The translations under genes and the position numbers were made by a program. From the NCBI RefSeq assembly GCF_900177795.1, contig NZ_FXWJ01000002.1:806001-870000 (forward strand): a stretch of DNA of 64,000 nt, in the 5' to 3' direction. The DNA is from Plantibacter elymi (nom. nud.). Its GTDB lineage: Bacteria > Actinomycetota > Actinomycetes > Actinomycetales > Microbacteriaceae. The notes under the pieces were generated by a model that worked only from the letters and a program-made list of their open reading frames with translations, was not told the origin of the DNA and did not search any database. Of this stretch, positions 55,253 to 63,210 are shown piece after piece (position 1 is the first letter of the stretch; the number at the start of each line of letters is the position of its first letter).

Positions 55253-56470
55253 ATGCGCCTCGAACTCTCCCCACCTGACCACAGCGCCAGACCCGGTCGC
55301 ACTCGCCCACGGCTCTTCGCCGCAGCGGCAGTCGTGACCGTCGGACTCCTGGCCATCGGTGCCGGACCGGCGAACGCCGCGACCTCGATCGACGGCCCGA
55401 TCTTCCTCGGTACGGCAGCCGACTACGGCGTCCTCGCCGCATCGGCCGTCACCAACACCGGCGCGACCACGATCAACGGCGACCTCGGGCTGAGCCCGGA
55501 GAGCTCCGTGACCGGCTTCCCGCCGGGCCTCGTCAACGGCACCCAGAACGTGACGAACGAGCCCGCCGCCCTGGCCAAGAACGACCTCCTCAAGGCGATG
55601 GGCGTCGCCTCCAGCCTCACGCCGGCCCCGCAGCAGGTCGGTGAGCTCACCGACCTCAACCTCACTCCCGGCGTCTACGCCGGCGGAGAGATCTCCCTCA
55701 CCGGAAACGTGACGCTCACCGGCACCGCAGAGTCGGTCTGGGTCTTCCAGGCGGCGAGCACGCTGAAGACCGGCATCGGTTCCTCGGTCACCCTCGTCGG
55801 CGGCGCGAGCGCCTGCAACGTGTTCTGGCGTGTCGGCAGCGACGCCACGCTCAACGGAGGCGCGCCCTTCGTCGGCACGATCCTCGCCGACACGTCCATC
55901 TCCACGGGAGCGGGCACGGTCGTCGAAGGACGTCTCCTCGCGTCCACCGGCGCCGTGACGCTCATCAACACCGTCATCAACCGGCCGACCGGCTGCGACG
56001 ACGGCAGCGGCTCCGAGGTCACGACGAGCCCGGAGATCACCTCCGCTCCGCTCCCCGGCGGCACCGTCGGCACGACCTATGACAGCACGGTCACCTCGAC
56101 CGGCAGCCCCGACGCGACGTACACGGTCACCTCGGGTGCCCTGCCCCCGGGACTCGTCCTCGACAGCGTGACCGGTGGCGTGACCGGCACGCCCACGACG
56201 CCCGGGACCTACACGGTCACCATCACCGCGAGTAACGGCAGCGCGCCCGACGACTCCATCGAATCGACGATCGTCATCGTGCCGCCGGGCACCCCGCAGG
56301 TCCCCGGGCAGCCGGCGGTTCCAGCCGGAGACATCACGAGGCTCCCCGACACCGGGTTCCAGGGATCCACGCTCGCGATCGTGGCCGGCTCCCTGCTCGG
56401 CCTCGGCCTGCTCGCGGGTATCGCCTCGGTGATCGTGCGACGTCGTCGACGCGACCAGCTGGGTGGCTGA
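55253..56470 (+). CDS. Sortase-anchored DUF3494 ice-binding family protein
   Basis: A 405-residue cell-wall protein. The signal peptide ends PANAATS (near residue 44). Residues about 47-245 are a DUF3494 ice-binding beta-solenoid (LGTAADYGVLAASAVTNTG, INGDLGLSP, VFQAASTLKTGIGS, VFWRVGSDATLNGG, FVGTILADTSIS). One He_PIG/Ig-like domain follows (about 262-350; LPPGLVLDSVTGGVTGTPTTPGTYTVTI). A sortase signal LPDTG, a membrane helix and a final RRRRR end it. DUF3494 proteins bind ice and inhibit its growth. The wall anchor suggests cell-surface display. A ribosome site GAAGGGG lies at 55241-55247. No sortase gene is in the window. Confidence 0.93.
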   Translation: MRLELSPPDHSARPGRTRPRLFAAAAVVTVGLLAIGAGPANAATSIDGPIFLGTAADYGVLAASAVTNTGATTINGDLGLSPESSVTGFPPGLVNGTQNVTNEPAALAKNDLLKAMGVASSLTPAPQQVGELTDLNLTPGVYAGGEISLTGNVTLTGTAESVWVFQAASTLKTGIGSSVTLVGGASACNVFWRVGSDATLNGGAPFVGTILADTSISTGAGTVVEGRLLASTGAVTLINTVINRPTGCDDGSGSEVTTSPEITSAPLPGGTVGTTYDSTVTSTGSPDATYTVTSGALPPGLVLDSVTGGVTGTPTTPGTYTVTITASNGSAPDDSIESTIVIVPPGTPQVPGQPAVPAGDITRLPDTGFQGSTLAIVAGSLLGLGLLAGIASVIVRRRRRDQLGG

Positions 56471-56504
56471 CGCGACACTGGTCGGCAGCCTGACGCCGTC
56501 ACCG

Positions 56505-56510
56505 TAGGCT
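56505..56510 (+). promoter_or_regulatory. Putative -10 element for leaderless LysR-HTH gene
   Basis: TAGGCT, 6 nt before ATG 56517, no ribosome site between. Confidence 0.45.
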
Positions 56511-56516
56511 GAGGGC

Positions 56517-56864
56517 ATGGATCACAAGCAGCTGCGCTCCTTCGTCGCCTCCGCGGAGACCCTCCACTTCGCGAAGGCGGCCAAGGCGCTCGGTGTGCCG
56601 CGAAGCACCGTCGTCGCCGACGTCCGGAAGCTCGAGGAGAGCGTCGGAGCGGAACTGTTCGCCCGTGACGTGGAATCCACGCAGCTGACGGACGCCGGCT
56701 ACGCGTTCCTCATCGAGGCGCGTCGCCAGCTCGACGCCTCTGCGGCAGCGGCAGCGAAGTCGGCCCCCGCGCCGGGCGGCAAAGCCAAAGCGAACAAGGG
56801 CAAGGGTCGCGCGCCGAAGGTCAAGGGCGAGCCGCTGCCGTACAAGAAGCGCCAGGGTCGCTGA
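56517..56864 (+). CDS. LysR-type DNA-binding domain with basic tail
   Basis: A 115-residue protein. Residues 1-60 are a LysR-type winged helix-turn-helix (MDHKQLRSFVASAETLHFAKAAKALGVPRSTVVADVRKLEESVG and ELFARD). Residues 61-75 start the usual linker helix. Instead of the roughly 200-residue effector domain, an Ala/Lys/Pro/Gly-rich basic tail follows (SAAAAAKSAPAPGGKAKANKGKGRAPKVKGEPLPYKKRQGR), like those of histone-like actinobacterial proteins. It looks like an intact small protein with its own -10 element, not a recent truncation. A role in nucleoid or general DNA binding is speculation. Confidence 0.75.
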   Translation: MDHKQLRSFVASAETLHFAKAAKALGVPRSTVVADVRKLEESVGAELFARDVESTQLTDAGYAFLIEARRQLDASAAAAAKSAPAPGGKAKANKGKGRAPKVKGEPLPYKKRQGR

Positions 56865-56877
56865 GTAGCACCCGCCG

Positions 56878-58047
56878 TCAGCGGTCCTGCGTCTCCGACG
56901 CGGACTCCACGACCCGCACCGATTCGCCTCGCCGCTCCGCGTCGGCTCGGGCCGTGCGTGCGATCGACACGAGGGTTTCGACCGGTGTCGGCGCGGCCGA
57001 ATCCACCGCGACGCCGAGGTTCGCAGCACCGGCGAAGCCGTCGAGCTGCTGCGTCACGACCTCCCGGTAGCCGGCGGCGATCGGCGCCGCGAGGTCGTGG
57101 AGACCCGAGAGGCCGGTCGGCCCCGATTCGACCGACGTGGCCACGAGGATCGTCCCGCTCCACACGCGGGTGCAGACGGACCCGGCCGGCAGCTCACGGA
57201 AGACCGCGGCTGCGAGCAGTGCCTCCAGCTCCCCCGCCGTCGCCATCCCGTAGGCGCGGCGGAGGTCGCCGTAGCCGTCGATGGCCACCACGAGGATCGC
57301 GAGGCGACGATCGGGTTGCTGCCCATCGCGGAGTCGGGTCGCCTCGGCGATGAACGCCCGGCGCCCCACCGCGCGGACGCCCACCCGCTCCGAGGAGAGG
57401 CGCTGCTTGCGCTCCCAGGAGCGCAGGAGGACGAGGCCGACGGCGATCGCGACGACGAACACGAGGTTCATGTAGGTCACGATGGGCGTGCTGAACAGCT
57501 GCTCGAAGATCTCCGAGTGAGGACCCGCCGTGAGGTAGACCGCGAGGCGCACGGCGGTGAACACCGCGTGCAGGATCATGATCACGACGAGCACCAGTGA
57601 CGCCGGTGCCGTTCGCATCCGCCCCCGTCGCGCCTCGTACGCGACCAGGAGCGACAGCATGGTGAGCGAGATGAGCCGAGCGATGGTGCCGGCCCACTCC
57701 GGGTCGTCGGTGGGGTCGAGGACGGCGGAGATCGCCGTCACACCGACGAAGAGGGTGCCGAGCAGCACGAGGCTGCGTCGACCGTTGAACAGCCGGCACC
57801 CGACCCACAGGGCGGCGATCGAGGCGACCATGGCGGCGTTGGCGACGGCGACGATCCATACCGAGTCGCCATTGAGCGTGGCGGCGAGGTAGCTGACCGC
57901 GGAGAGCAGGGTGGTGGCGAATCCGGACATCCAGGCTGCCATGTGGCGTCCGGCGAGGGTTCGCGCACTGTCGAGTCCGTAGAAGATCCCGCAGGCGGCG
58001 CAGACGATCACCGCCACTACCAGCATGCTCGCCAGATCGATCGTCAC
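56878..58047 (-). CDS. Membrane protein with decayed GGDEF-like domain
   Basis: A 389-residue protein. About six membrane helices (residues 5-225; for example MLVVAVIVCAACGIFYGL and TYMNLVFVVAIAVGLVLL) precede a C-terminal domain with the fold signature of GGDEF proteins ([38 protein letters not shown]). The active loop, normally GGDEF, reads WSGTILVAT, so no diguanylate cyclase activity is expected. It could bind a nucleotide or a partner. Convergent with the LysR-HTH gene (13-nt gap). The start is GTG 58047. Confidence 0.75.
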   Translation of the reverse strand: MTIDLASMLVVAVIVCAACGIFYGLDSARTLAGRHMAAWMSGFATTLLSAVSYLAATLNGDSVWIVAVANAAMVASIAALWVGCRLFNGRRSLVLLGTLFVGVTAISAVLDPTDDPEWAGTIARLISLTMLSLLVAYEARRGRMRTAPASLVLVVIMILHAVFTAVRLAVYLTAGPHSEIFEQLFSTPIVTYMNLVFVVAIAVGLVLLRSWERKQRLSSERVGVRAVGRRAFIAEATRLRDGQQPDRRLAILVVAIDGYGDLRRAYGMATAGELEALLAAAVFRELPAGSVCTRVWSGTILVATSVESGPTGLSGLHDLAAPIAAGYREVVTQQLDGFAGAANLGVAVDSAAPTPVETLVSIARTARADAERRGESVRVVESASETQDR

Positions 58048-58182
58048 CCGTGGCCTCCCCCAGGCGCCCGTTCGGGTGGCGCCTCATCGAGCGTACCGCC
58101 GGAGCACGACCGCGCTGGCGGCAGGGACGTCGGAAGCATCAGGGTGCTGAACCACGGAGACCCGATGTGCCACCATCGATCC

Positions 58183-58695
58183 ATGCGCGAATCGCCCGAC
58201 CGTCCCGTCGCTGTCCGCGCGACGGCGTTCCGTGGCTCGTCGAGATGGCGCCGACGGCCGCTGCGGTTCGTCGGCTACGACGCCCTCCTGCCGGACGGTT
58301 CCGTCAGGTTCGACGTGGATCTCGCCGCAGCCATGCCCGCCCACCCGGCGGATGCCTCGACCCGCGACACCAACGTCCACGACCGTTGCCCCGAGGTCGG
58401 TGCCGGTCCGTGGGTCGACGGGTTCGGGCGTGCCGTCGACGGGCCAGAAGACGGCGGACCGCCGCTGAGCGCACGGCGCCGCGCGCGCCCCACCGACCTG
58501 CCCGGCCGCCGCCCATCGGCGAAGGTCGGGCGACGCTGGCGCACCGGCTTCGGCGTGGCAGCGCTCGGCCTCGGCGCCCTGCTCGTCATCGGCCCGCTCC
58601 GCGACACCCCTGTGGGCTTCCTCGGGGTGGTCAGCGCGTTCGCCGGGCTCGCAGCCCTCGCGGGCCTGGTCCCTCGCGCCAAACGCTGGTGGTGA
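58183..58695 (+). CDS. Hypothetical protein with C-terminal membrane helices
   Basis: A 170-residue protein: a basic N-terminal half with no recognised domain (RESPDRPVAVRATAFRGSSRWRRRPLRFVGYDALLPDGS) and two C-terminal hydrophobic helices (GFGVAALGLGALLVIGPL and VGFLGVVSAFAGLAALAGLV), ending PRAKRWW. CACCAT lies 6 nt before ATG 58183. Coding status is uncertain, but the helices argue for a real product. Confidence 0.5.
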   Translation: MRESPDRPVAVRATAFRGSSRWRRRPLRFVGYDALLPDGSVRFDVDLAAAMPAHPADASTRDTNVHDRCPEVGAGPWVDGFGRAVDGPEDGGPPLSARRRARPTDLPGRRPSAKVGRRWRTGFGVAALGLGALLVIGPLRDTPVGFLGVVSAFAGLAALAGLVPRAKRWW

Positions 58696-58784
58696 CGGTC
58701 GATCGCCTCGGCCCGGAGCGCGCGTTCCGTCCTACAACCCGCGCGCAAACGACAGAACACGCACTCTCTGCGTGAAGTATGACG

Positions 58785-59102
58785 CTACGCGGCAGCCGGC
58801 TTCAGTGGTGTGATCGCCGCGATCTGTTGCGAAAGCCGATCCTCGGCGAGATCGAGCTCGTAGCGCATCTGCAGGTTGAGCCAGAACTGCGCCGAAGTGC
58901 CGAAGTACTTCGCAAGCCGGAGCGCGGTGTCCGCAGTGATGGACCGTTTGCCGTGGACGATCTCATTGATGCGACGTGGTGGGACTCCGATGGACACCGC
59001 CAGCTTGTTCTGCGTGATGCCGAACCCCTCGATGAAGTCCTCCATCAGGACTTCACCGGGGTGGATCGGTGCGAGCTTGCCGCTCGAGTCAGTGATAGTC
59101 AA
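58785..59102 (-). CDS. higA: HigA-type antitoxin (XRE family)
   Basis: A 105-residue antitoxin. It carries the HigA signature APIHPGEVLMEDFIEGFGITQNKLA, the helix-turn-helix GVPPRRINEIVHGKRSITADTALRLAKYFG and SAQFWLNLQ. The start is TTG 59102, chosen because GGAG lies 4 nt upstream and because homologues begin about 10 residues before the PIHPGE motif. The start lies within the end of higB (14-nt overlap), so the toxin and antitoxin are translationally linked. It neutralises HigB and should repress the operon. Confidence 0.88.
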   Translation of the reverse strand: MTITDSSGKLAPIHPGEVLMEDFIEGFGITQNKLAVSIGVPPRRINEIVHGKRSITADTALRLAKYFGTSAQFWLNLQMRYELDLAEDRLSQQIAAITPLKPAAA

Positions 59103-59370
59103 CGATCTCCACCTCCTCGGGCCCCGTGGCCGTCCACACGAAACAGATTCTCCATTGGTCGTTGATCCTGATGCTGTGCTGCCCGGCACGATCGCCCTTG
59201 AGCGGCTCGAGTCGGTTGCCCGGTGGGACCCGAAGATCGTCGAGCATCTCTGCGGCACCCACCTGGCGAAGCTTCCGGAGCGCAACCCGATGGATCCGAG
59301 GATCGATCGACCGCACTCGTTCCCGACGCCACAATCGCTCGGTATCCCGGTTGCCGAACGACCTGATCAT
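59089..59370 (-). CDS. higB: HigB/RelE-like toxin
   Basis: A 93-residue RelE-superfamily mRNA interferase candidate. Motifs are MIRSFGNRDTERLW near the start, LKGDRAGQHSIRINDQWRICFVW near the C-terminus, and the final EIVDYH. HigB toxins cleave mRNA at the ribosome; unusually for toxin-antitoxin pairs, but as usual for HigBA, the toxin gene comes first. The conserved IRINDQWR region suggests the protein is intact. Confidence 0.88.
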   Translation of the reverse strand: MIRSFGNRDTERLWRRERVRSIDPRIHRVALRKLRQVGAAEMLDDLRVPPGNRLEPLKGDRAGQHSIRINDQWRICFVWTATGPEEVEIVDYH

Positions 59371-59380
59371 CGTAGCAGGG

Positions 59381-59400
59381 TATAACGCACCTCGTTAATA
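59381..59400 (-). promoter_or_regulatory. Candidate HigA operator
   Basis: Imperfect palindrome TATAACG-CACCT-CGTTAATA, 10-30 nt upstream of higB. It sits in the only markedly A/T-rich stretch of this region (59380-59420), as expected for an autoregulated toxin-antitoxin promoter. Confidence 0.5.
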
Positions 59401-59457
59401 ACGCGAGTCATTACATACTCCTTGCGATGACCCGGTTCATGGTAGGACCACCCCTAC

Positions 59458-59485
59458 CCGGACCTCCGGACCTCCGGACCTCCGG
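59458..59485 (+). repeat. 8-bp tandem repeat, three and a half copies
   Basis: CCGGACCT repeated three times and followed by CCGG, in the gap between higB and the hypothetical gene starting 59498. Confidence 0.85.
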
Positions 59486-59497
59486 GAGAATCGAGGC

Positions 59498-59836
59498 ATG
59501 GACATGCGCTATGTCGACCATGAACCAGGAATGTGGTTCCTCGTCGAGCAGGAGCGTTCGCTCTACCTCGACGCGAGGTACAGCTACAGCGTCCTCATCG
59601 ACGATTCCGCGCTCATCCGGCTGAACGACACCGAGCTCGCCGCCTACCTCGCGGGCGACCACGATGCCCTGTCCGACCTCGCCGGACGCGTCCATAACAG
59701 CGCGCCCTACCGGAGTGAATCGCCGTTCTTCAGCAGGGATCTGTACCGCACCGCAGACGGCACGCAGTATCGCGAAGCCGTCTCAGCGGCGATCGCCGAT
59801 CACACGTGGATCACGGAACAGCGGCGGAAGCGGTAG
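59498..59836 (+). CDS. Hypothetical protein
   Basis: A 112-residue soluble acidic protein with an aromatic-rich N-terminus (YVDHEPGMWFLVEQERSLYLDARYSYSVLIDDSALIRLNDTE). No domain is recognised. GAGAAT lies 6 nt before the ATG, in the pattern of other leaderless genes here. The 8-bp tandem repeat immediately upstream could alter promoter spacing. Coding support is good from composition and codon pattern. Confidence 0.65.
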   Translation: MDMRYVDHEPGMWFLVEQERSLYLDARYSYSVLIDDSALIRLNDTELAAYLAGDHDALSDLAGRVHNSAPYRSESPFFSRDLYRTADGTQYREAVSAAIADHTWITEQRRKR

Positions 59837-59905
59837 CCACCACCGAGAGTGCTCATTCCGTCGGCTGGACCGCACGTAGACGACGAAACGTGCACGTTCG
59901 ACGGG

Positions 59906-60979
59906 CTAGACGTTGAAGCGGAACTCCACGACGTCGCCGTCCTGCATGACGTAGTCCTTGCCCTCCATGCGGGCCTTGCCCTTGGAGCGGGCCTCAGCGA
60001 CGGAGCCGGTCTCGACGAGGTCGTCGAACGAGATGACCTCGGCCTTGATGAAGCCCTTCTCGAAGTCCGTGTGGATGACGCCGGCCGCCTGGGGCGCCTT
60101 GGCACCCTGCGGGATCGTCCACGCACGAGACTCCTTCGGGCCCGCCGTGAGGTAGGTCTGCAGGCCGAGCGTCGCGAAACCGATGCGTGCGAGCTGGTCG
60201 AGGCCGGACTCGGTCTGGCCGGTCGACTCGAGCATCTCGCGGGCGTCGTCCTCGTCGAGGTCGACGAGTTCTGACTCGAGCTTCGCGTCGAGGAAGACGG
60301 CCTTCGCCGGCGCCACGAGGGCGGCCAGCTCGTCGAGCCTCGCCTGGTCCTGGAGGACGTCCTCGTCGACGTTGAAGACGTAGATGAACGGCTTGGCCGT
60401 GAGGAGACCGAGCTCCTTGATGGGCGCGAGATCGATCTTCGTCGCCGAGAGCGGGGTGCCGGCGTTCAGCGCGTCCTGCGCCTCCTTCGCCGCCGTGAGG
60501 ACGGAGGGGTCGAGCTTCTTGCCCTTGACCTCCTTCTCGAACCGGGTGATCGCCTTCTCGAGCGTCTCGAGGTCGGCGAGGATGAGCTCGGTGTTGATGG
60601 TCTCCATGTCGGACGCCGGGTTCACGTCGCCGTCGACGTGCACGACGTCGGGGTCGGCGAAGCCGCGGACGACCTGCGCGATGGCGTCGGCCTCACGGAT
60701 GTTGGCGAGGAACTTGTTGCCGAGTCCCTCCCCCTCGCTCGCGCCCTTGACGATGCCGGCGATGTCGACGAAGGACACGGCGGCAGGCAGGATGCGCTCG
60801 CTGCCGAAGATCTCCGCGAGCTTGCCGAGCCGGGCGTCGGGCAGTTCGACCACGCCGACGTTCGGCTCGATCGTCGCGAACGGATAGTTCGCTGCGAGCA
60901 CGTTGTTGCGCGTGAGCGCGTTGAACAGGGTGGACTTGCCGACGTTGGGCAGGCCGACGATGCCGAGAGTAAGAGCCAC
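59906..60979 (-). CDS. ychF: Redox-regulated ATPase/GTPase YchF
   Basis: A 357-residue Obg-family P-loop protein (OLA1/YchF) that prefers ATP. Motifs are [14 protein letters not shown] (G1, residues 8-21), [17 protein letters not shown] (G3), YVFNVDED (G4-like) and a C-terminal TGS domain ([42 protein letters not shown]). It binds ribosomes and negatively regulates stress responses in other bacteria. Confidence 0.95.
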   Translation of the reverse strand: MALTLGIVGLPNVGKSTLFNALTRNNVLAANYPFATIEPNVGVVELPDARLGKLAEIFGSERILPAAVSFVDIAGIVKGASEGEGLGNKFLANIREADAIAQVVRGFADPDVVHVDGDVNPASDMETINTELILADLETLEKAITRFEKEVKGKKLDPSVLTAAKEAQDALNAGTPLSATKIDLAPIKELGLLTAKPFIYVFNVDEDVLQDQARLDELAALVAPAKAVFLDAKLESELVDLDEDDAREMLESTGQTESGLDQLARIGFATLGLQTYLTAGPKESRAWTIPQGAKAPQAAGVIHTDFEKGFIKAEVISFDDLVETGSVAEARSKGKARMEGKDYVMQDGDVVEFRFNV

Positions 60980-61111
60980 GAGGGTCTATCGTACTTGGCC
61001 GCGCGTCCCCGTGGGTCGCGCCTCCGCTCCGGGCACGGATCGGCACCGTCGATCGAGCGGCACGCGGCGTGCCACCCGAGCGGTGTCGGACGCTGGTGCG
61101 AGGGTGAGGAC

Positions 61112-61693
61112 GTGCCACTGGATTTCACCGCCATCGACTTCGAGACCGCGAACTCGTCATCCGCCTCCGCCTGCAGCGTGGGCCTCGTCAGGGTCCGCGA
61201 CGGCATCGTCGTCGACCGTGCGGGCTGGCTCATCCAGCCCCCTGCCGGACACGACGCGTTCCTCGAGTGGAACACCCGCATCCACGGGATCGTCGCGACC
61301 GACGTCCTCGGAGCGCCGGGTTGGGCGGAGCAGCTCGACACGCTGCTCGACTTCGCCCAGGGTGACGCCCTCGTCGCCCACAACGCCGGCTTCGACATGG
61401 GCGTCATCCGCGGTGGCTGCGCCGCAACCGGCCTCGACTGCCCCGACCTCAGCTACCTGTGCAGCCTCAACGTCGCCCGCAAGACGTACCAACTCGACTC
61501 CTACCGGCTCCCCGTGGCGGCTCTCGCCGCCGGGTTCGACGACTTCCAGCACCACGACGCCACCGGCGACGCCGAGGCCTCCGCGCACATCATCATCCAC
61601 GCGGCCGCCCGCCACGGCGCCTCCTCGATCGCCGAACTCGCGCAGCTCACGAGCGTGAAGATCGGCCGGATCGGGACGGCCGTCGCCGCCTGA
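61112..61693 (+). CDS. DEDDh-family 3'-5' exonuclease
   Basis: A 193-residue exonuclease of the DNA polymerase III epsilon type. ExoI motif is AIDFETAN (Asp/Glu, residues 6-13), Exo II is AHNAGFDMGVI, and Exo III is HHDATGDAEASAH with the catalytic His and Asp. It is short and lacks the polymerase-binding tail of DnaQ, so a repair or RNA/DNA trimming role is more likely. It starts at GTG 61112, with GAGGAC 2-7 nt upstream. Confidence 0.85.
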   Translation: MPLDFTAIDFETANSSSASACSVGLVRVRDGIVVDRAGWLIQPPAGHDAFLEWNTRIHGIVATDVLGAPGWAEQLDTLLDFAQGDALVAHNAGFDMGVIRGGCAATGLDCPDLSYLCSLNVARKTYQLDSYRLPVAALAAGFDDFQHHDATGDAEASAHIIIHAAARHGASSIAELAQLTSVKIGRIGTAVAA

Positions 61694-61739
61694 GCCCGCG
61701 GTCGCCGCGCGGCCTCCGACCGATGTCGGCGGCCCGCGA

Positions 61740-61745
61740 CACACT
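61740..61745 (+). promoter_or_regulatory. Putative -10 element for leaderless rmuC
   Basis: CACACT, 6 nt before ATG 61752. Confidence 0.4.
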
Positions 61746-61751
61746 GAGGGC

Positions 61752-63131
61752 ATGGACAGCGCACTCGCCCTCGGGATCGGCCTCCTCATCGGACTCGTCA
61801 TCGGCGCAGCCGTGGCGGTCCTCCTGCTGCAGCGGCGCACCGGCGCGGGGTCGGTCGACCCGGCGCTCCTCGAGGCCAGGCACACCGCCCAGCTCGCCGA
61901 TCTCCGCGGCCAGCAGGCGCAACTCCTCGCCGATGCGTCCGCCCGGGAGGCGGAACTCCGGGCCGCGCTGCGCGCCGAACTCGCCGCACTCGACGCCACG
62001 GCCGACGGGCTCGGACGCGAGCTGAACGCCCAGCGCGAGCAGTACCGCGAGCTCGCCGAGCGCCACCGCGCCGACGCCGAACGACGATCGCGACAGGAAC
62101 ACGAGGAGAGCCAGGTCCTGCAGGCACTCGCGCCCGTCCAGCACAGCCTCGAGCACATGCAGGCGAAGGTCGCGGAACTCGAGCAGCAGCGCAGCCGTCA
62201 GCACGGCGAGCTCGCCCAACAGCTGAAGACGGCTTCGGAGTCCGAGGAACGCCTGCGGTCCACGACGGAGTCACTCGCCTCGGCGCTCCGGAACAACGCC
62301 ACCCGTGGCGTCTGGGGCGAGACCCAGCTCCGCAACGTCGTGGAAGCCGCGGGCCTCACGCAGCGCGTCGACTTCGACCTGCAGTCGAGCATCACGTCCG
62401 ACAACGGCATCGGCCGACCCGACATGGTCGTGCGACTCCCCGGCGGCAAGTCGATCGCGGTCGACGCCAAGGTGCCGTTCGCGCAGTACCTCGAAGCCAG
62501 CACGATCCCCGTCACCGCGACGGGCGAGGAGGCGGCACGACGCACCGCCCTCCTCGCGCAGCATGTGAAGGCCGTGCGGTCGCATGTCGACGCGCTCGCC
62601 GCGAAGGGGTACTGGCGAGGCCTCGAGTCGAGCCCGGAGTTCGTGATCTGCTTCATCCCGAGCGAGTCGCTCCTCGCCGCAGCGCTCGAGGCCGACGCGA
62701 GCCTGCTCGACTACGCCTTCGGCAAACGGGTCGCCCTCGCCTCCCCCGTCAACCTGTGGGCGGTCCTCAAGACGGTCGCGTTCACCTGGCAGCAGGACGT
62801 CCTCACCGAGGACGCGAAGCGACTGTTCGACCTCGGCAAGGAGCTCTACCAGCGGCTCTCGACGCTGTCGGACCACGCCGACCGCCTGCGCCGGTCCATC
62901 GAGAGCACGGTCACCAACTACAACCAGTTCGCCTCCTCGTTCGAGACCCGCGTGCTCGTCACGGCGCGCAAGCTCGACGCCCTCGACGAGGCGACGGTCA
63001 TCGGTCAGGTGAGCCAGAGCGACGCCTCACCGAAGCGCCTCACCGCACCGGAGGCGCAGCCCTCGCCGGAGCCGTCCGATGCCGGGCCGAGCGAGCTCGA
63101 GGCGCGACTCGCGCACCGGCTCCAGGACTGA
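61752..63131 (+). CDS. rmuC: DNA recombination protein RmuC
   Basis: A 459-residue protein. An N-terminal membrane helix (LALGIGLLIGLVIGAAVAVLLLQ), a long coiled coil (about 30-190) and an RmuC nuclease-like domain (about 190-400; NNATRGVWGETQLRNVVEAAG, DMVVRLPGGKSIAVDAKVPFAQY) are present. The VDAKVPF site matches the PD-(D/E)xK pattern. RmuC limits recombination at inverted repeats. A polar Ser/Pro-rich tail ends the protein. Confidence 0.92.
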   Translation: MDSALALGIGLLIGLVIGAAVAVLLLQRRTGAGSVDPALLEARHTAQLADLRGQQAQLLADASAREAELRAALRAELAALDATADGLGRELNAQREQYRELAERHRADAERRSRQEHEESQVLQALAPVQHSLEHMQAKVAELEQQRSRQHGELAQQLKTASESEERLRSTTESLASALRNNATRGVWGETQLRNVVEAAGLTQRVDFDLQSSITSDNGIGRPDMVVRLPGGKSIAVDAKVPFAQYLEASTIPVTATGEEAARRTALLAQHVKAVRSHVDALAAKGYWRGLESSPEFVICFIPSESLLAAALEADASLLDYAFGKRVALASPVNLWAVLKTVAFTWQQDVLTEDAKRLFDLGKELYQRLSTLSDHADRLRRSIESTVTNYNQFASSFETRVLVTARKLDALDEATVIGQVSQSDASPKRLTAPEAQPSPEPSDAGPSELEARLAHRLQD

Positions 63132-63152
63132 CCGGCACGAACGCCGCACGAC

Positions 63153-63192
63153 GAAGCGCCCGGCCCCACCGCGAGGTGGGACCGGGCGCTTC
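63153..63192. terminator. Bidirectional hairpin, rmuC/glpX
   Basis: GAAGCGCCCGGCCCCACC pairs with GGTGGGACCGGGCGCTTC (one mismatch) around a GCGA tetraloop. Confidence 0.75.
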
Positions 63193-63210
63193 GCTCTGCT
63201 GCAGGAGCGG

